DNA from: Hyparrhenia diplandra | Lineage: Eukaryota; Streptophyta; Magnoliopsida; Poales; Poaceae | Direction: 5' to 3' | NCBI GenBank assembly: GCA_015847255.1 | Contig: JADLZK010011568.1 | Coordinates: 558,001 to 622,000 of the forward strand | DNA length: 64,000 bases | In this document: piece by piece, positions 44,660 to 56,561 of the stretch | Numbering within the stretch: position 1 is the stretch's first letter | Layout of the letters: each line of letters opens with the position of its first letter | Program-made: the position numbers and the translations under genes | The notes under the pieces: model-generated | The model's input: only the letters and a program-made list of their open reading frames with translations | The model's database searches: none | What the model was told of the DNA's origin: nothing

Positions 44660-47370
44660 TTTGTGCTCCCAGCATAGCGAATGCCATTTCTCTTGAAAAG
44701 AAAACCTTGAAACTAGAAGTCAGTCTTATATATATGCAGTGAAAAGTACTGACATAGATACTGAATTTATTGGCTTTGCACATTGTAATCTACCCAAAAG
44801 TGAAATATGCACTAGCTCCTTATGTATCAGTTTATTTTTTTTTTGAATTTTCACCGGGGGGAGGCGTTCCCCACCTGAATTTTATATATATTGGCCCCAA
44901 ATGGCCGGATTTCGTCCAGTTAATTTTGGGAAACCAGACTAAAACCATACAACATCCTCTGCTCTGAGGCAGGATTGTGGCATATCCACTGATCAACGCA
45001 ACACAACGGACTCTCTAGCATAGAAGTGAGAGGTGGCTAACCACAGATGCATCAAAAGAAGGAGAAAGAAAGAACTCAAATGGGAAACCACTACAGTGTC
45101 ATGGAACAGGAGCACTTCGATGATGCCTCCAAGGAGGTGAATGACGCCGGGACGTAATCATCATCTGCCAGCGGAAGCTTAGCAAGGCTTTCGCCCGACT
45201 CATGTGCCAATAACTGTAGTGACCTGGCCGGCCGAGGAGGAGGCAATGAAAGGTTCTTCAGCAACGCCTTCAAGAAGGAAATTCATCGTCGCTGGCCCAG
45301 CCAAGAGCTGAGCTGAGCTTTCGCCCAGAACCTTCACCTCGACTCCTCGACAATGTCACCACGCTGCAATGTTGAACCAGCTCTTTGCCCTCCCCCGAAG
45401 AGGCATGGGGGAGGGCTCGCCAACACGCAGCCCCGCCACGGCCGCTCGGCGGCCAAACCGCACGCACCACGCCGCGTGCTTGAAGAAGAAGAAGCACCAC
45501 CGCCATGAGAGCACCACGTGCCTCGGCCCCGTTGGACCGACAAGCGGCTCTACCAGATCCGCTACGCCGCCACGGCCGCCGGACTTCGCCCGCGACGACG
45601 GAGGCGCAAGACCGACCGCGCCGGCCGCCACACGCTTCACGGAGCCGCGCGGACTTCGCCCCACGACGACGGGAGGCGCGCACCGACGGCATCGGCCGCC
45701 CCACCTCGCGGAGCCGCCGGACTTCGCCCGCGACGACGGAGGGCGACACCGCAACGCCGCCGCCGCCACACGCCGCGGAGCCGCCGGACTTGCTCGCGAT
45801 TTCCGGTCGCCGCCACACGGGGACGACAAAACCAAGAGAGATCCGGTGAAGAAGACATCCACATGCACGCAGCCCGCCGCCGGCATGCCCGCGGCCAAAC
45901 CATGCACACGTGGTCCTCGCAAGTGCACACGAAGAACACCAAACCAACAAAGCAAAGATCACCGTAAACGAAGTCCGGGCGATGGGTGACAACCCGGCGC
46001 AGATCTGGTCGGGAGGCACCTGGAAGCGCCGTCACCTGATCCGCTGCCGAAGATGCTCGCAGGAGCCCCGTCATCGCCTGAACGGGCCACGGGATGGCCG
46101 GATCCGGACGGCGCCGCCGGACCAGCGACCCCAAGCGCAGCCTCGCCGAAGCCGGAGAAGAGGGGAGGCCCCCGACGCAATCGACGGACGGCCGCCGTCA
46201 GCCCGAGAGCGCTGCGGATCCAGTAGCGAGACCTCAGATCCAAGCATAGGCAGCCGGATCGGCCGCCCGCCTTACCCTTGCCGACCATCCATGGAAGGAC
46301 CGGACCGAAAGCTGGAGATGGGAGAGAAAAAAGAACGGATGAGAGAGAGGAGATGGAGAGGAGCTGCGGCGGGAGGCCTTGTTGGGCGCCGTCGCGGGCC
46401 CGCCACCACCGCTCGGTAGCGGCGGCGGGCCGGGAGGGAGGCGCGGTGGAGGCTCGGGGCGGTGGTGGCGGTGTCGCCCCTCCCGTCGCCCTGGGAGGCG
46501 GCGCGGAGGGGTATGCGGTCATCAGTTTATTTTCTGAGATCAACTATCAGTATATTAGTCAACCAACAAGTTGTTCAGAATACTAGTCATAATCAACCAA
46601 CAAGTGGTTCACATTTGCAGAAAGCCAACAAAAGGCACAACAGCTTCCAATCACTAGAACAATATCGCTTGTTGTGTGTCAAATTGAAAAGAATATTTCT
46701 CATTACAAATAAATCTTACTGTACACTGAACCTGAACATATCTCAAGAATCAAGACGCTTATTACATTGTTTCATGACATTATATAGATAGACATTTAAA
46801 AGAGAGATGGTGGGCCTAAAATTATGTGTTCACTGCCCTGAGCTTACATAACAAAAAATAAAATAAAAAAAAAAGAAACAGAGGAGCTCTGTTTTGAACA
46901 AAATTTGTTAAATTCCATAGGCACCATCTAAAGAGATGATCCTTACTGTAATCCCACCACATATAGTGAATGTCATCTTCTTGAAAATAAAAATCCAAAA
47001 ATTAGAGCATAATTCTTTCCGTATATAAGTGGAAGACAAGTAGTGATATAGATGTTGACAATACCTCACATATATAAGTGGGAATCCAACTGTAAATGAA
47101 CTGTGCACTAGTTCCTGTTGTGACATACATACCAAGCTACACATTCGGTGCTGCTAGTGTAGAATAGAGTAGCTACCAGTACATTAGTCAGCCATGCAGT
47201 TCTTCATAGTTTTTGAAATGAAGAAAATTTCATACTTAGATTAGATAGGCCAAAAGAAAGGCACAATTCTTTAAACACATCAAAACGTTATTGTTCACAA
47301 TTTTTTTTGAATGAACTTATTGTCCACAATGAAAAGTGCATTTCTGGTTACAGCAGTCCTTTATTCGACT
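44660..47370 (+). repeat. Diverged tandem duplication with LINE-type insertion in copy 1
   Basis: Copy 1 is 44680-44838 plus 46521-46760, copy 2 is about 46960-47370. Matching order: GAATGCCATTTCTCTTGAAAA / GAATGTCATCTTCTTGAAAA; TATGCACTAGCTCC / TGTGCACTAGTTCC; AGTATATTAGTCAACCA / AGTACATTAGTCAGCCA; AAAAGGCACAACAGCTTC / GAAAGGCACAATTCTTT. No conserved open frame. It is probably a non-coding or old transposon-derived duplication. Confidence 0.5.
44839..46520 (-). mobile_element. LINE-type non-autonomous retroelement with 13-bp target duplication
   Basis: Oriented minus: the A tail (T run 44835-44844) is at the left, the GC-rich 5' half at the right. It is flanked by ATCAGTTTATTTT at 44826-44838 and 46521-46533. 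The 3' end contains GGGGAACGCCTCCCCCCGGT shortly before the tail. Longest frames are about 250 codons (minus 46019-45270) without reverse transcriptase motifs. It resembles the insertion at 22835-24190 in layout (about 1.4-1.7 kb, GC-rich 5' end, A tail), but the 3' ends differ, so it may be a different family. Confidence 0.7.
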
Positions 47371-50300
47371 ACTTTAGGAATAAAGTCGGGGACATTTTAC
47401 GGTTGTGAAAAAGCAATAACTTACTTCGGGTAAAAGTAATTTACCACGGTTCTTGGGTTCTGCTCTACACGACAAGAATTTTCACCATAACAAAAGAATC
47501 TGTACTACCTAGCTATATGTTACATATAAACTGGACCAATCTACCTGGTAAGTAGGGTTATCAGCTATTCTTAGTTGGTTTTGTGTACATGTAGAAGCAA
47601 GGCATAAGATCCACGATGCCTACATATGCCTCAAAATCCACATTTGAAAACAAAAGGTGGACTCCTAAGGATCGACCGAATCGTACTATCACTTATAAAA
47701 CCAAGAAAAGGTAACTATTGCATTGTTCTTGATCCTCTCTATACAATGACAGCTGCTCACATGCCCATGTTATTATTAACATAATAATGTCCTCCGGCAT
47801 CTATTCTTTACATGCATGTAGCACAAGAAGCTTTACTAGAAAGCCACTCTACTTTTCACCAGCCAGCTTTATTACCACTTGCATATATGCATCTTCTTTA
47901 TCAGGGACATCATCTCTTGTATTGTATCAAGGAATACCGCTAATCGGTGCAAAGCACAATTAAACCTATAAGTAGGCCGCTATAGCTATCTAGCCCTAAG
48001 TAAGTTCCATTCTACCATGATTGGCCCGCCTACTAATCGCGTATCATCATCGCTTGTTTACTCATCAAGCTAGCTATAAGAGTACCATCCCATCCCATGC
48101 CATCAGAGAAATCATGATATATAGTATATAACAGTAGCTTACCACCAGAATATATGTATAATAACCCCTTTCTTTCACTTTAGCACATATCTCTTGCTTA
48201 GTGGTTAAGGAGTAGGCGATTTTGCACTGATTGACAGGCGGATGCAGATAGCAAAACATGTCCATGTCTGATGTGCATTCCAATTCCATGCCATTTTTTT
48301 CCAGGACGACATAAGTGGACCTGATCAGGAGCTTTTGTTGACTTGTGCTCAACACCGCCGCATAAGGTTCAGGCTCACAATGATGATAGTGGGCGTCTGG
48401 TTATACCCCTGATCTGATCTGTCGTGTGATCTTTGGAACTGTGAGACTACAGTAGCCTCCAATTATCAGTTGGAGCAAACATGGAAAAGATTCAGGTAGC
48501 GGTTTCACAGGGAGATGATAGTGATGATATGATGATACCTCATATATTATTCGTCTGCCGAGGCACTTGTCTTGTCGCCAATGTTCATCCTGATTGCACA
48601 GTTATGGCGAGATTGACATCCCGCCTTACTTGTCTGAAAATCGTTTTTTTTTATTTAAAAAAAAGGTTATGCGATAGCAGTCAGATTTTCTGAGGCTATT
48701 ATTGCCGATCGATAATGACCAAGGATACATAGAGGAAGAAACTAGTATCGGGTTTTTTTTTATATATATATAAATGATTAACTGTACGCCTATCGGCCTC
48801 TGGGAAGCCGACAGGTACTGTATCAGTTTGATCTGAGTGGCCTTTGTTCTACCCGCCGTCGTCCCTCGCCGCCGAAAGCGCAACCCCACCTCACCTCACC
48901 TGCACTCTGAATCTGGAACTGGAAGCCATGAGAGAGTGCGAGAGCGCCCGATTCGACGAACGGCCATGTATCGGTTGGACTCCGCTGAACTGAAACTCTG
49001 AAAAGAGTGTCTGTATAGTTCTGTGAGAAGAGCCATCTGCCATGGCCATGGAGGATTGGAGTTGCAGTTAATGCAAGCTTCTCCATCTCCTCCCATCTCT
49101 CTCTCTTCCTCTCTCCCTCTCTTCACCAACAAACACATGGCAATGAGAGTGGCATCAAGGGTCCAATCCAACTCTGGAACGAACACCCTGGTCTCTGATT
49201 TGTTCAGCTGGAATGACAAGCACTAGTTGCTTGCAACTTGCAGCGTCATCTCATCCCCATTCCCATCCGATCAGGTCGTGTCTGGCGGGATCTGCGACGA
49301 GTCTCGGTTGCTCATCCCACCGGTGGGTGCTTTGCTCGCTACTCCGATCCTACTCCTACTGCACAATCAATTTCTGTATGTGTCAACTGATTGATGGCAG
49401 ATACGATACGATCCATGACTGACTTTTAGAATGTCAAACATATATGCTTTGCATATCATCATTATATTTATGTATGTTCCTTAATTCTTTCCTCTCTTTA
49501 ATTTCCGTCCATCTCTGAAAATGAATGTCTGCTAGGAAGTAAAATAAAAAACACGAGCTTTCTTAGTGTTGAGATTCATTCGTGCCTCATTGTTCTAGAT
49601 CAAATAAAAAAGCTATTACCGTCTTCTGAGGGAAAAAAAAAAACACTACCAATACATGACATTCTCCTTCTGAACTTGGTTGCAACTTGAGTTGGTCTCT
49701 CATACATTTTTTGTAGCTAAGAACTCTTTATTGCTGGGGAAGAAAAAAAGGGACTAGTGGATGCCAAAGTGCCAACAAAGACGGGCCGGATCATGCATAT
49801 GAACTGAACTGAACATCTGAGCAACAGGAAACCTGAAAAGAGCGAGGGATGGATGAACCCCTTGAATCGATCTAGCAAATATTTTCCTTGGCCCCTTTTC
49901 TCTTTTTCTTTTCCACAAAAAAGTCAACAGCTTTGCAGGTTTCAACTGGGTACGTACGTCCGGTCCATCATCCAACGCATTGGATTCATGCACCTGAATG
50001 TAAAGTGCAACTCATGCTGTACAACGACCTGCAATATATACACCATGCACACTTGGGAAGTCTGGCTGGCAGGCATGCTTCAGCTTGTTGCTGTGAAAGA
50101 AACAACCCTTTCAGCTGTGGTGTGAAACAGGTAGGAGTCACCAGTGGCTTGAAGGGATGATGATGCAGATATGCACCAAGGGTGACTTGCAGAGTTGACC
50201 AGAGATCAGAGTCTGACACATGGTTCATGAGAACACTGAAATTGATCAGAACATCAAATCAAATCAGCAGCGTGGGAGGTGGTGGTGCAGGCATCTACCA

Positions 50301-51726
50301 AGACTACCATCACCTAAACTGATAAGGATGCACTCATTTGGCAATCAGTGTGGAAATTGCTTGTACTACCCCCAGGATGTACATGTTTTTTTTCCTATGG
50401 TTACTGTTAAAGAACAAGGTCTTGACAGGAGATAATGTAGCTAGACAGCAAGCTCTTGCTCATGCAACTTGCATTTTTCTGCTCAGATTTTGAGTCAGTA
50501 CAACTCCTATATTCTTTGGTTGTGTGGTGGCAAAACAAATGTGGATAGAGCTTGGCCATATAGTTAATCTAGTGTCAGGTTAGCTGTAGTGTTCTTGTGT
50601 GCTAGTTTATGGTTGTAGTTTTCTTTTCCTTGTATCTGAAACTGAAGGGTTCATGATCCATGTTCGTGCTGTGACGCTGCAATCTATTTCTGGTCCTAAT
50701 CAGCATGCGTCCCATCAAGAACACAAGAATGCAGATGCCTCTTTTCTTTGGGGGTGTATACAGGAGCTGAAATGCAGATGGCTTTGCTGCAGCTTTGTTT
50801 GTTTGGTGAGTCAGGATAAAGCACACATGCTGGACGAACCGGGAGCAGAGAAACACATGTGCTTCCTCAGTCTTGACCAAGGATTCAGGGAGCCACGGCG
50901 AGAAAATTGGTGGCACGAGCTGGAATTTGCGATCCATGTCCAATTTTATTATCTTTTATGTAAGCTTTGCAGGATTGCAGTCTTCTGCAAACGCTGACGA
51001 CTGACGCTTACTAGCTTAGCCCGTGTCTCAGGCCCATGGTATTCGATTGAGGAAATCCCCTGCCCTGAGTTTAATAATAAAAAGTTCAAATTCTTCATTC
51101 GCTGAAAAAAAAAAAAACAAAAAATATGACATGTAAGATGGTGAAAAAAAATCGAATAGCAATGTCCATAGAAAGTTTAACATATCTAAGTCGATCTTTT
51201 GGAGTTAAGTTTTTTGGAGTAGAACATCTTTGAAGAAAGAAACAGTGTTGAAAGTGATAGGTCTCCTTAGGGCACAGCATGAGATACATACATTAGCCTT
51301 AATAAATCTCTCTAAAATAAAGTCCCACAACAACATGTAGGGTGTATTGATATTTCTAGTAAATCAAATGAATTGTGGGTGGTGTATGAAGCCATGCATG
51401 TCCATAAATCTTAACCGGTGTGTCTTCCAATTTGTATAGCTCTGTTGTATACTTTTTTTCCTCGAATGACACACTTGTATTGTATATTCATATTGCAGTA
51501 TTGTACAATTGTCAATTTGGGATGTTTAAATTCCAATCACATAAACATTAACTGCATATCTATATCCTATCGACATACTTATCTAGTTTCTATGATTTCA
51601 TTTTTCTTTATCAGCTCCCATTGTATGTATGTACTTGAGTTAACAGCTAAGTACTCTGGATGTGCATTCAACGAGACATAGCTCCCCAACATGTATTTCG
51701 CACAACTATGTGCAGCTACACATATA
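47371..51726. other. Gene-less AT-rich stretch
   Basis: No gene I can support. Open frames such as plus 50599-50997 (132 codons) and minus 48355-48074 (93 codons) show no domain, no splice partner and no recognisable family. Simple runs occur, for example TTTTTTTTTATATATATATA near 48753. Confidence 0.4.
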
Positions 51727-51867
51727 TCCTAAACACTAAACCGTAAGCCGTAACACTAAAGCGTAAACACTAAACCCTAAATACAAAACACTAGAACACT
51801 AAATTATAAACATTAAACTTTAAATCATAAACCCTAAACAATATACTATAAACCATATACCCTAAAA
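51727..51867. repeat. Degenerate telomere-like repeat tract
   Basis: About 140 bases of words such as AAACACTAAACCCTAAA, ATAAACCCTAAAC and ATACCCTAAAA, close to the plant telomere unit CCCTAAA but with frequent substitutions. It looks like an old interstitial telomere-like or simple-sequence tract rather than a chromosome end. Confidence 0.6.
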
Positions 51868-52500
51868 GTGGAGTGGGGCCCTGTTGTCATAAGGAGAAAG
51901 AAGATATATCTGTTACAAAGCACATAGCCGTGGGATCGATTTTCCCCATAGCTCTCCGATGGTCACGTATACTTGTTGGTGTACCGGAGATGAGACATGG
52001 AGCGAATGATAGAGCGAACCGCTCGCACAGCAGGACTCCTTCCCTTGTCGTTACTCCCACCGGAGCCAGCCTTTTGTGGATCGTCCTCGCCAACCCTAGC
52101 ACCACCGGAGCCCAAGATGCAGGCTTTCTCCTCGGCCCACGCGCGTACCTGCTGCTGGCACCTACGGCTGCGCTCCAGGGCCTCGTCACCATGCCGTCCC
52201 TCTCCGCTGGGTCCCACGACCTTGTCTGCTTCCGCGCTGGGGAGGTGAACACAGTCGCCGGCGCCGCCGCGCCCAACCTTTTGCGGCTCGTCCTCGCCAA
52301 CCCTAGCGCCACCGGAGCCAAAGTCGCTGACTTTCTCTTTGTCGTGGGCCGTCGCAATGCTCACGAGCCGGGACGAGGTGACTACGCCTTCCTCTGCACC
52401 TCACGCGTGCTCTTGCTGACGGCCGCCATAGCTGGTGCCGCGCCCCTGTGGGGTGTCATCGGCTAACGCGCCTACTCTACCCAAGGCAACGGGAAGCCAC
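51868..52500. repeat. GC-rich block with a 207-bp spaced direct repeat
   Basis: TCGTCCTCGCCAACCCTAGC followed by (A/G)CCACCGGAGCC occurs at 52081 and 52288. Frames are open on several strands without recognisable motifs. It probably belongs to a retroelement or captured sequence next to the telomere-like tract. Confidence 0.4.
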
Positions 52501-52811
52501 CTGGATGCGAGGATCAATCCTTCACGCCGAGAGTCAAATCCTTCCGGGCGGTCATTGCAGCAAAGTTATCAAAAATTCAGGGGCATGTCCGTCGCATCGA
52601 GCCAACTGTGTTCCACCACACCAAATTTAATCTCTATCACTGGTACGTACGCTTTGAACAAATAACTATTGTGACTTGCTATTGTTGGATTGAAAGTAAG
52701 AATATTTAACTTATGTTTATTGTAATCACAACCATCAGATGAAATTGAAGAGACATAAGTTGGAGAAGCATGTGAGGATGCTACCTATATGGTTCTTTTC
52801 TTGGTACGTTA

Positions 52812-53102
52812 TTGGTAAGCATCACCTTTGCTTGCTACATAATTGTGGAGGTTGTAGCACCTCGGGTGGAAGAGGTTGCTTCTGAGGAATTCATGAAGCT
52901 AGCCCACGAACTCAAAGACGTGGCTAACGAAATAGATGAGAAAAAAATAATGAGAATGGCAACCGAGCTTACTAAGGCGATCACGAATGCAATTATCGAT
53001 TGTGTTGGGGGCCGAGTGAAAATTAGTATTATAGTCGTTGAAGTTCTGGAAGTGGGGAAAGAAGTAGTGATCGAGCATGAGGGAGATGTGAGGATGAGTT
53101 AG
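52812..53102 (+). CDS. Unidentified short coding-like frame
   Basis: 96 codons with a hydrophobic head (ITFACYIIVEVV) followed by a charged, probably helical part (EEFMKLAHELKDVANEIDEK) and VKISIIVVEVLEVGKEVV. The nominal start is TTG; GGTAAG at 52814-52819 looks like a splice donor, so the head may be wrong. I do not recognise the family. It could be a small gene, an exon or a transposon fragment. Confidence 0.25.
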   Translation: MVSITFACYIIVEVVAPRVEEVASEEFMKLAHELKDVANEIDEKKIMRMATELTKAITNAIIDCVGGRVKISIIVVEVLEVGKEVVIEHEGDVRMS

Positions 53103-53199
53103 AAAAATTGAGATTGATTTACAAGTGAGTATGAATTTGGCTTGGATATCGCTAATGTAATGTTTGCACATTTCTAAGCAATACTCTTCAAATTCGAGA

Positions 53200-53740
53200 T
53201 GTGTTGGTGTTAAGAGTGGGATAGCCCCCCTCCCCGCGCTCTAGGGAAACAACAAATGAGCCCCTTTTATAGGGAAGGTGGGAGGGGATGCCCTCTTTAT
53301 TGCCCGTAGAGAATTGTAGTATTTACAAAAAAGTGCCATCGTAGGCTTACAAGAGGGTCTAACCTCTACACATTGCACCTCTAATATTTACAATTAGGCC
53401 CAAAAAACACTAAAAAGGGCTACAAATATATATCATCCCTTAAGCTATTCGATTTTGAGGGGGGCAAGCTTAGTGTTTAAGACACTTGAAAATTCAATGG
53501 CTAAATACAATGTGAGACGGTCCTAATTGGGAGCGGCGTTCCACATTGTTCCCGTACCACTAATTGGAACGTCGGCCGTTCTTCAAGGTCTAACCCTTCA
53601 TTTTTTGTCTCCACGTGGATAAGCTATTCGATTTTGAGGGGGGAAAATTCGCTAAATTTGTCTTTTGGTCGCCTTTAGCTTTTGTTTTGACTAGTCGATA
53701 GGTAGATGTTTTGTCTACGATAGGTAGATGTAAGACTTAC
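53200..53740 (-). mobile_element. Possible LTR fragment of a retrotransposon
   Basis: The minus strand has a TATA-like CCCTATAAAAGGGG (about 53264-53277) followed by leader-like sequence. The plus strand shows TAAGCTATTCGATTTTGAGG repeated at 53441 and 53620, 179 bases apart, each followed by a G run. No clear TG...CA borders or primer-binding site were found, so the assignment is tentative. Confidence 0.3.
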
Positions 53741-54289
53741 TTACCGTCAAGACGAGTCGTTGTCATTGTCGGAGCCGAACGGCCTTGACCACATTCACCC
53801 CTCGCCCAGCGCTCAAGCCCGCACTCCCTGACTCGAGGAACTAGCAAAGCGCGCCGCCATCCGAGGAGTAGCTCATCACTTGCCAATTGCCATTCGCGAA
53901 TCATGGTGGCCGCGCGGTCCCCGACCTCCCTCCAGAATGCTAGCTCGTACATCGGTGCTTCGCCACTGCATGAACAACGCAAGCCAGGACTCGGTTCGCT
54001 TTTGTCCAGAAGAAGTTACCTCGTGCCGCGACGACCGTGACATGACGCACAACGCGAGGTTGAGGACGACGTCCGGCGCGCCGTCCCCGCTCGTCGACCC
54101 GGAAGCTTATGCGTGTTCCACCCAGCCATCGTGGAGTTGGAGGCAGACCAAAATCGCTAAGGACGAGCCAACAGCGCGAGCACAGGCCCCGGCGCAGAGT
54201 ATACGTAAAAAGAAGGCATATTACTATAGTGGATGACAATATCAAAGCAGATCACAAAAAAAGAAGAATTGACAGAATGCTAAAAATAT

Positions 54290-54715
54290 TAGAGACCAAA
54301 GGTAAAGGTAAAAGAAAAAGAAATAGTGATGAAAGCGAAAAATATGAGCCAAGCCACCTACATTTAAACATTGATATTACTCATGCTTATTTATCATCAA
54401 ATCAAGGAATGGTTTCATTTCCAAGAGATTATATCCAGCATCTAAAGCAAACTTATGAGAAAAATCATACTTAGGAATACCTGAATATACTTGTAAATAT
54501 TGCAATGCAAGTTTTCGGCTTTATGAAAGAAACATTACTCGAGTCAAGGAAAAATAAAGAGGTCATATACTCTAACTGTTGTAAACATGGGCAAATCAAA
54601 ATACCACCTTTCAAGGATCCACCGTAATTCCTATTTAGACTAATAAATAACAAACATGAACCTTTATCAAAACATTTCTTATCAAAAATAAGACAATACA
54701 ACAGTTTATCCAAAC
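54290..54715 (+). pseudogene. Helitron Rep/helicase N-terminal remnant
   Basis: A decayed frame reads PEYTCKYCNASF (54478-54515), then VIYSNCCKHGQIKIPPFKDP (from about 54562), then FLFRLIN and SKHFLSKIRQYN (to about 54700). CKYC followed by CCKHG-K(I)-PPF and RQYN is the N-terminal signature of plant Helitron helicase-like proteins. Stops interrupt it at about 54559 and 54627. The upstream frame (54244-54474) may be its continuation. Confidence 0.65.
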
Positions 54716-56163
54716 ATTGATCAAGAACTACTCTTATACATCTCAGCATCTGAGAAAGTTGTAAGTGCGGTATTGGGGCAAGAAAGAGAGAGAAAGAACA
54801 TACGAAAAAACAAGAACCAATCTATTTTGTATCTGAAGCATTATCTAGTTCAAAGGTTTATTACTCAGAAATAGAAAAGATAGCATATGCGTGCTCATGG
54901 CAACAAGAAAGTTGAAGCATTATTTCCTAGCACGTAAATTAAGAATACCAACAAACCAACCGCTCAAGGATGTATTGCAAAGTTGCAAATCCTCGGGAAG
55001 ACTTGGGAAATGGGCAAATTTGAAATTTCTCAATATTTCATTGAATTCGAAAAAAAGAACAACAATAAAGTCACAAGTGTTAGCAGACTTCATCACAGAT
55101 TGGACCCCAGCAGTAGATCCCGAAGATCAAAAAGAAAACCAAGAATGGACTCTTTCTTGTCAAGAATGGACAATGAACTGTGATGGAGCATGGGGCTCCG
55201 TAGGGGCTGGAGTAGCCGCAATAATAACTTCGTCCTCGGGAGTCAAAATGAAATATGCAGCAAGACTAGAGTTTCGATGCACAAACAACATCGCGGAATA
55301 TGAAGCGGTCTTCATGGGGCTTTCAAAGCAAGAGCGATGGGAATTCAAAAAAATCTTGATTAAAACTCGATTCTCAAGTTGTAGCAGGACATGTTGAGAA
55401 AAATTACAAAGCAAAGGATCCCGAGCTAGCGAAGTATTTTCAAGGCATTAGGGATCAAGAAAAACATTTTGAAGGATTCACGGTGCAAAGTATCTCAAGA
55501 ACAAACAATGAAGAAGAAGATGAAATTGCAAAAGCAACGCTTGAGAAAGTAAAAACCGCCTCCAGATGTGTTTTATCAAGTATTATCAGAATCGTCAATC
55601 AAAGCAAAAATCGAAGAGCCAAAGTACATTCATATCATTGAGAGCGAAGATTGGACATCATCCATAATAGCTTTCTTAAAAGGATTTTATGAGCCGAAAG
55701 CGAAGCTAAAGAAATCGAGAATGAAACACAAGACAAGAAATTACAAACTTATCAACAATCAACTCTTCAAGCATGGCATTTGTGAACCAAGTGCATATCA
55801 AACGAAGAAGGCAAGGAATTACTTCAAGAAATACATAGTGGAATATGTAGAAATCATGCAGGCCCAAGAGCTATAGGGAAAAGCATTTAGACAAGGATTC
55901 TATTGGCCAATAGCTCAAAAAAGATAGCAAGGACTTAGTGAAAACTTGTCACAACCGCCAAATCTCAGCAAGCAAGTCAAATGCTCCCCGCTAACCCAAT
56001 TCAAATATATAGAACCAACCCGGCCACTCGCAAGATGGGGAATTGACATAATTGGAAAACTTCCACCGGCCCAAGGCAATTATCAATATGCAGTTGTTGT
56101 AGTTGAATATTTCATGAAATGGATAGAAGCGAGCCAATCACAAACATGTCTTCAACAACTATG
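54716..56163 (+). pseudogene. Ty3/gypsy retrotransposon RNase H and integrase remnants
   Basis: Begins abruptly with LLLYISASEKVVSAVLGQER (54725), the usual junction of reverse transcriptase and RNase H. The connection segment follows (MATRKLKHYFLA, KSQVLADFITDW), then RNase H with NCDGAWG (about 55174) and TNNIAEYEAV (about 55285). Integrase pieces follow (RWGIDIIGKLPPAQGNY at 56032, VEYFMKWIEA at 56101). Frames shift several times and stops are present. No LTRs were identified. The left edge directly abuts the Helitron fragment. Confidence 0.8.
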
Positions 56164-56561
56164 AAGAAATTCCTATGGCAAAACATAATTTGCGTGATTT
56201 GGAGTTCATCTACGAAATAGTAATGATCAAGCAATTCTCGAAAACACAACTAAGCAAGATACACATCTCTATATACATAAAGTTTTAGAAATAGTAAGCA
56301 TGTTCAAAGGAAAGCACTAATCATTATACAAGAATTAGCCCACCTTCACTCGACATCTGCTAAAAAAATTGTACTACTTGGATTTTTAATAGAAAGCTCG
56401 GGAAACCTTTTTGTCTAAAAATAAATAAAAACGTCTCCATATACATCTCATACAAACAACCCTTCTCTTCTACAATGAATGTCCATTTCAAGTGCATCAT
56501 ATAACACAAGCGCATGCGGCCTAACATAACTCGAGCTATACCAGTGGACAAAACAAATAAC

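Noticed and set aside
45270..46543. Several frames of 100-250 codons on both strands
   Set aside because: All lie within the GC-rich half of a retroelement and show no reverse transcriptase, endonuclease or gag motifs.
50599..50997. 132-codon plus-strand frame
   Set aside because: No domain, no signal peptide and no splice context; length is plausible by chance in this composition.
51727..51867. Chromosome end
   Set aside because: The telomere-like words are degenerate and ordinary sequence continues on both sides.
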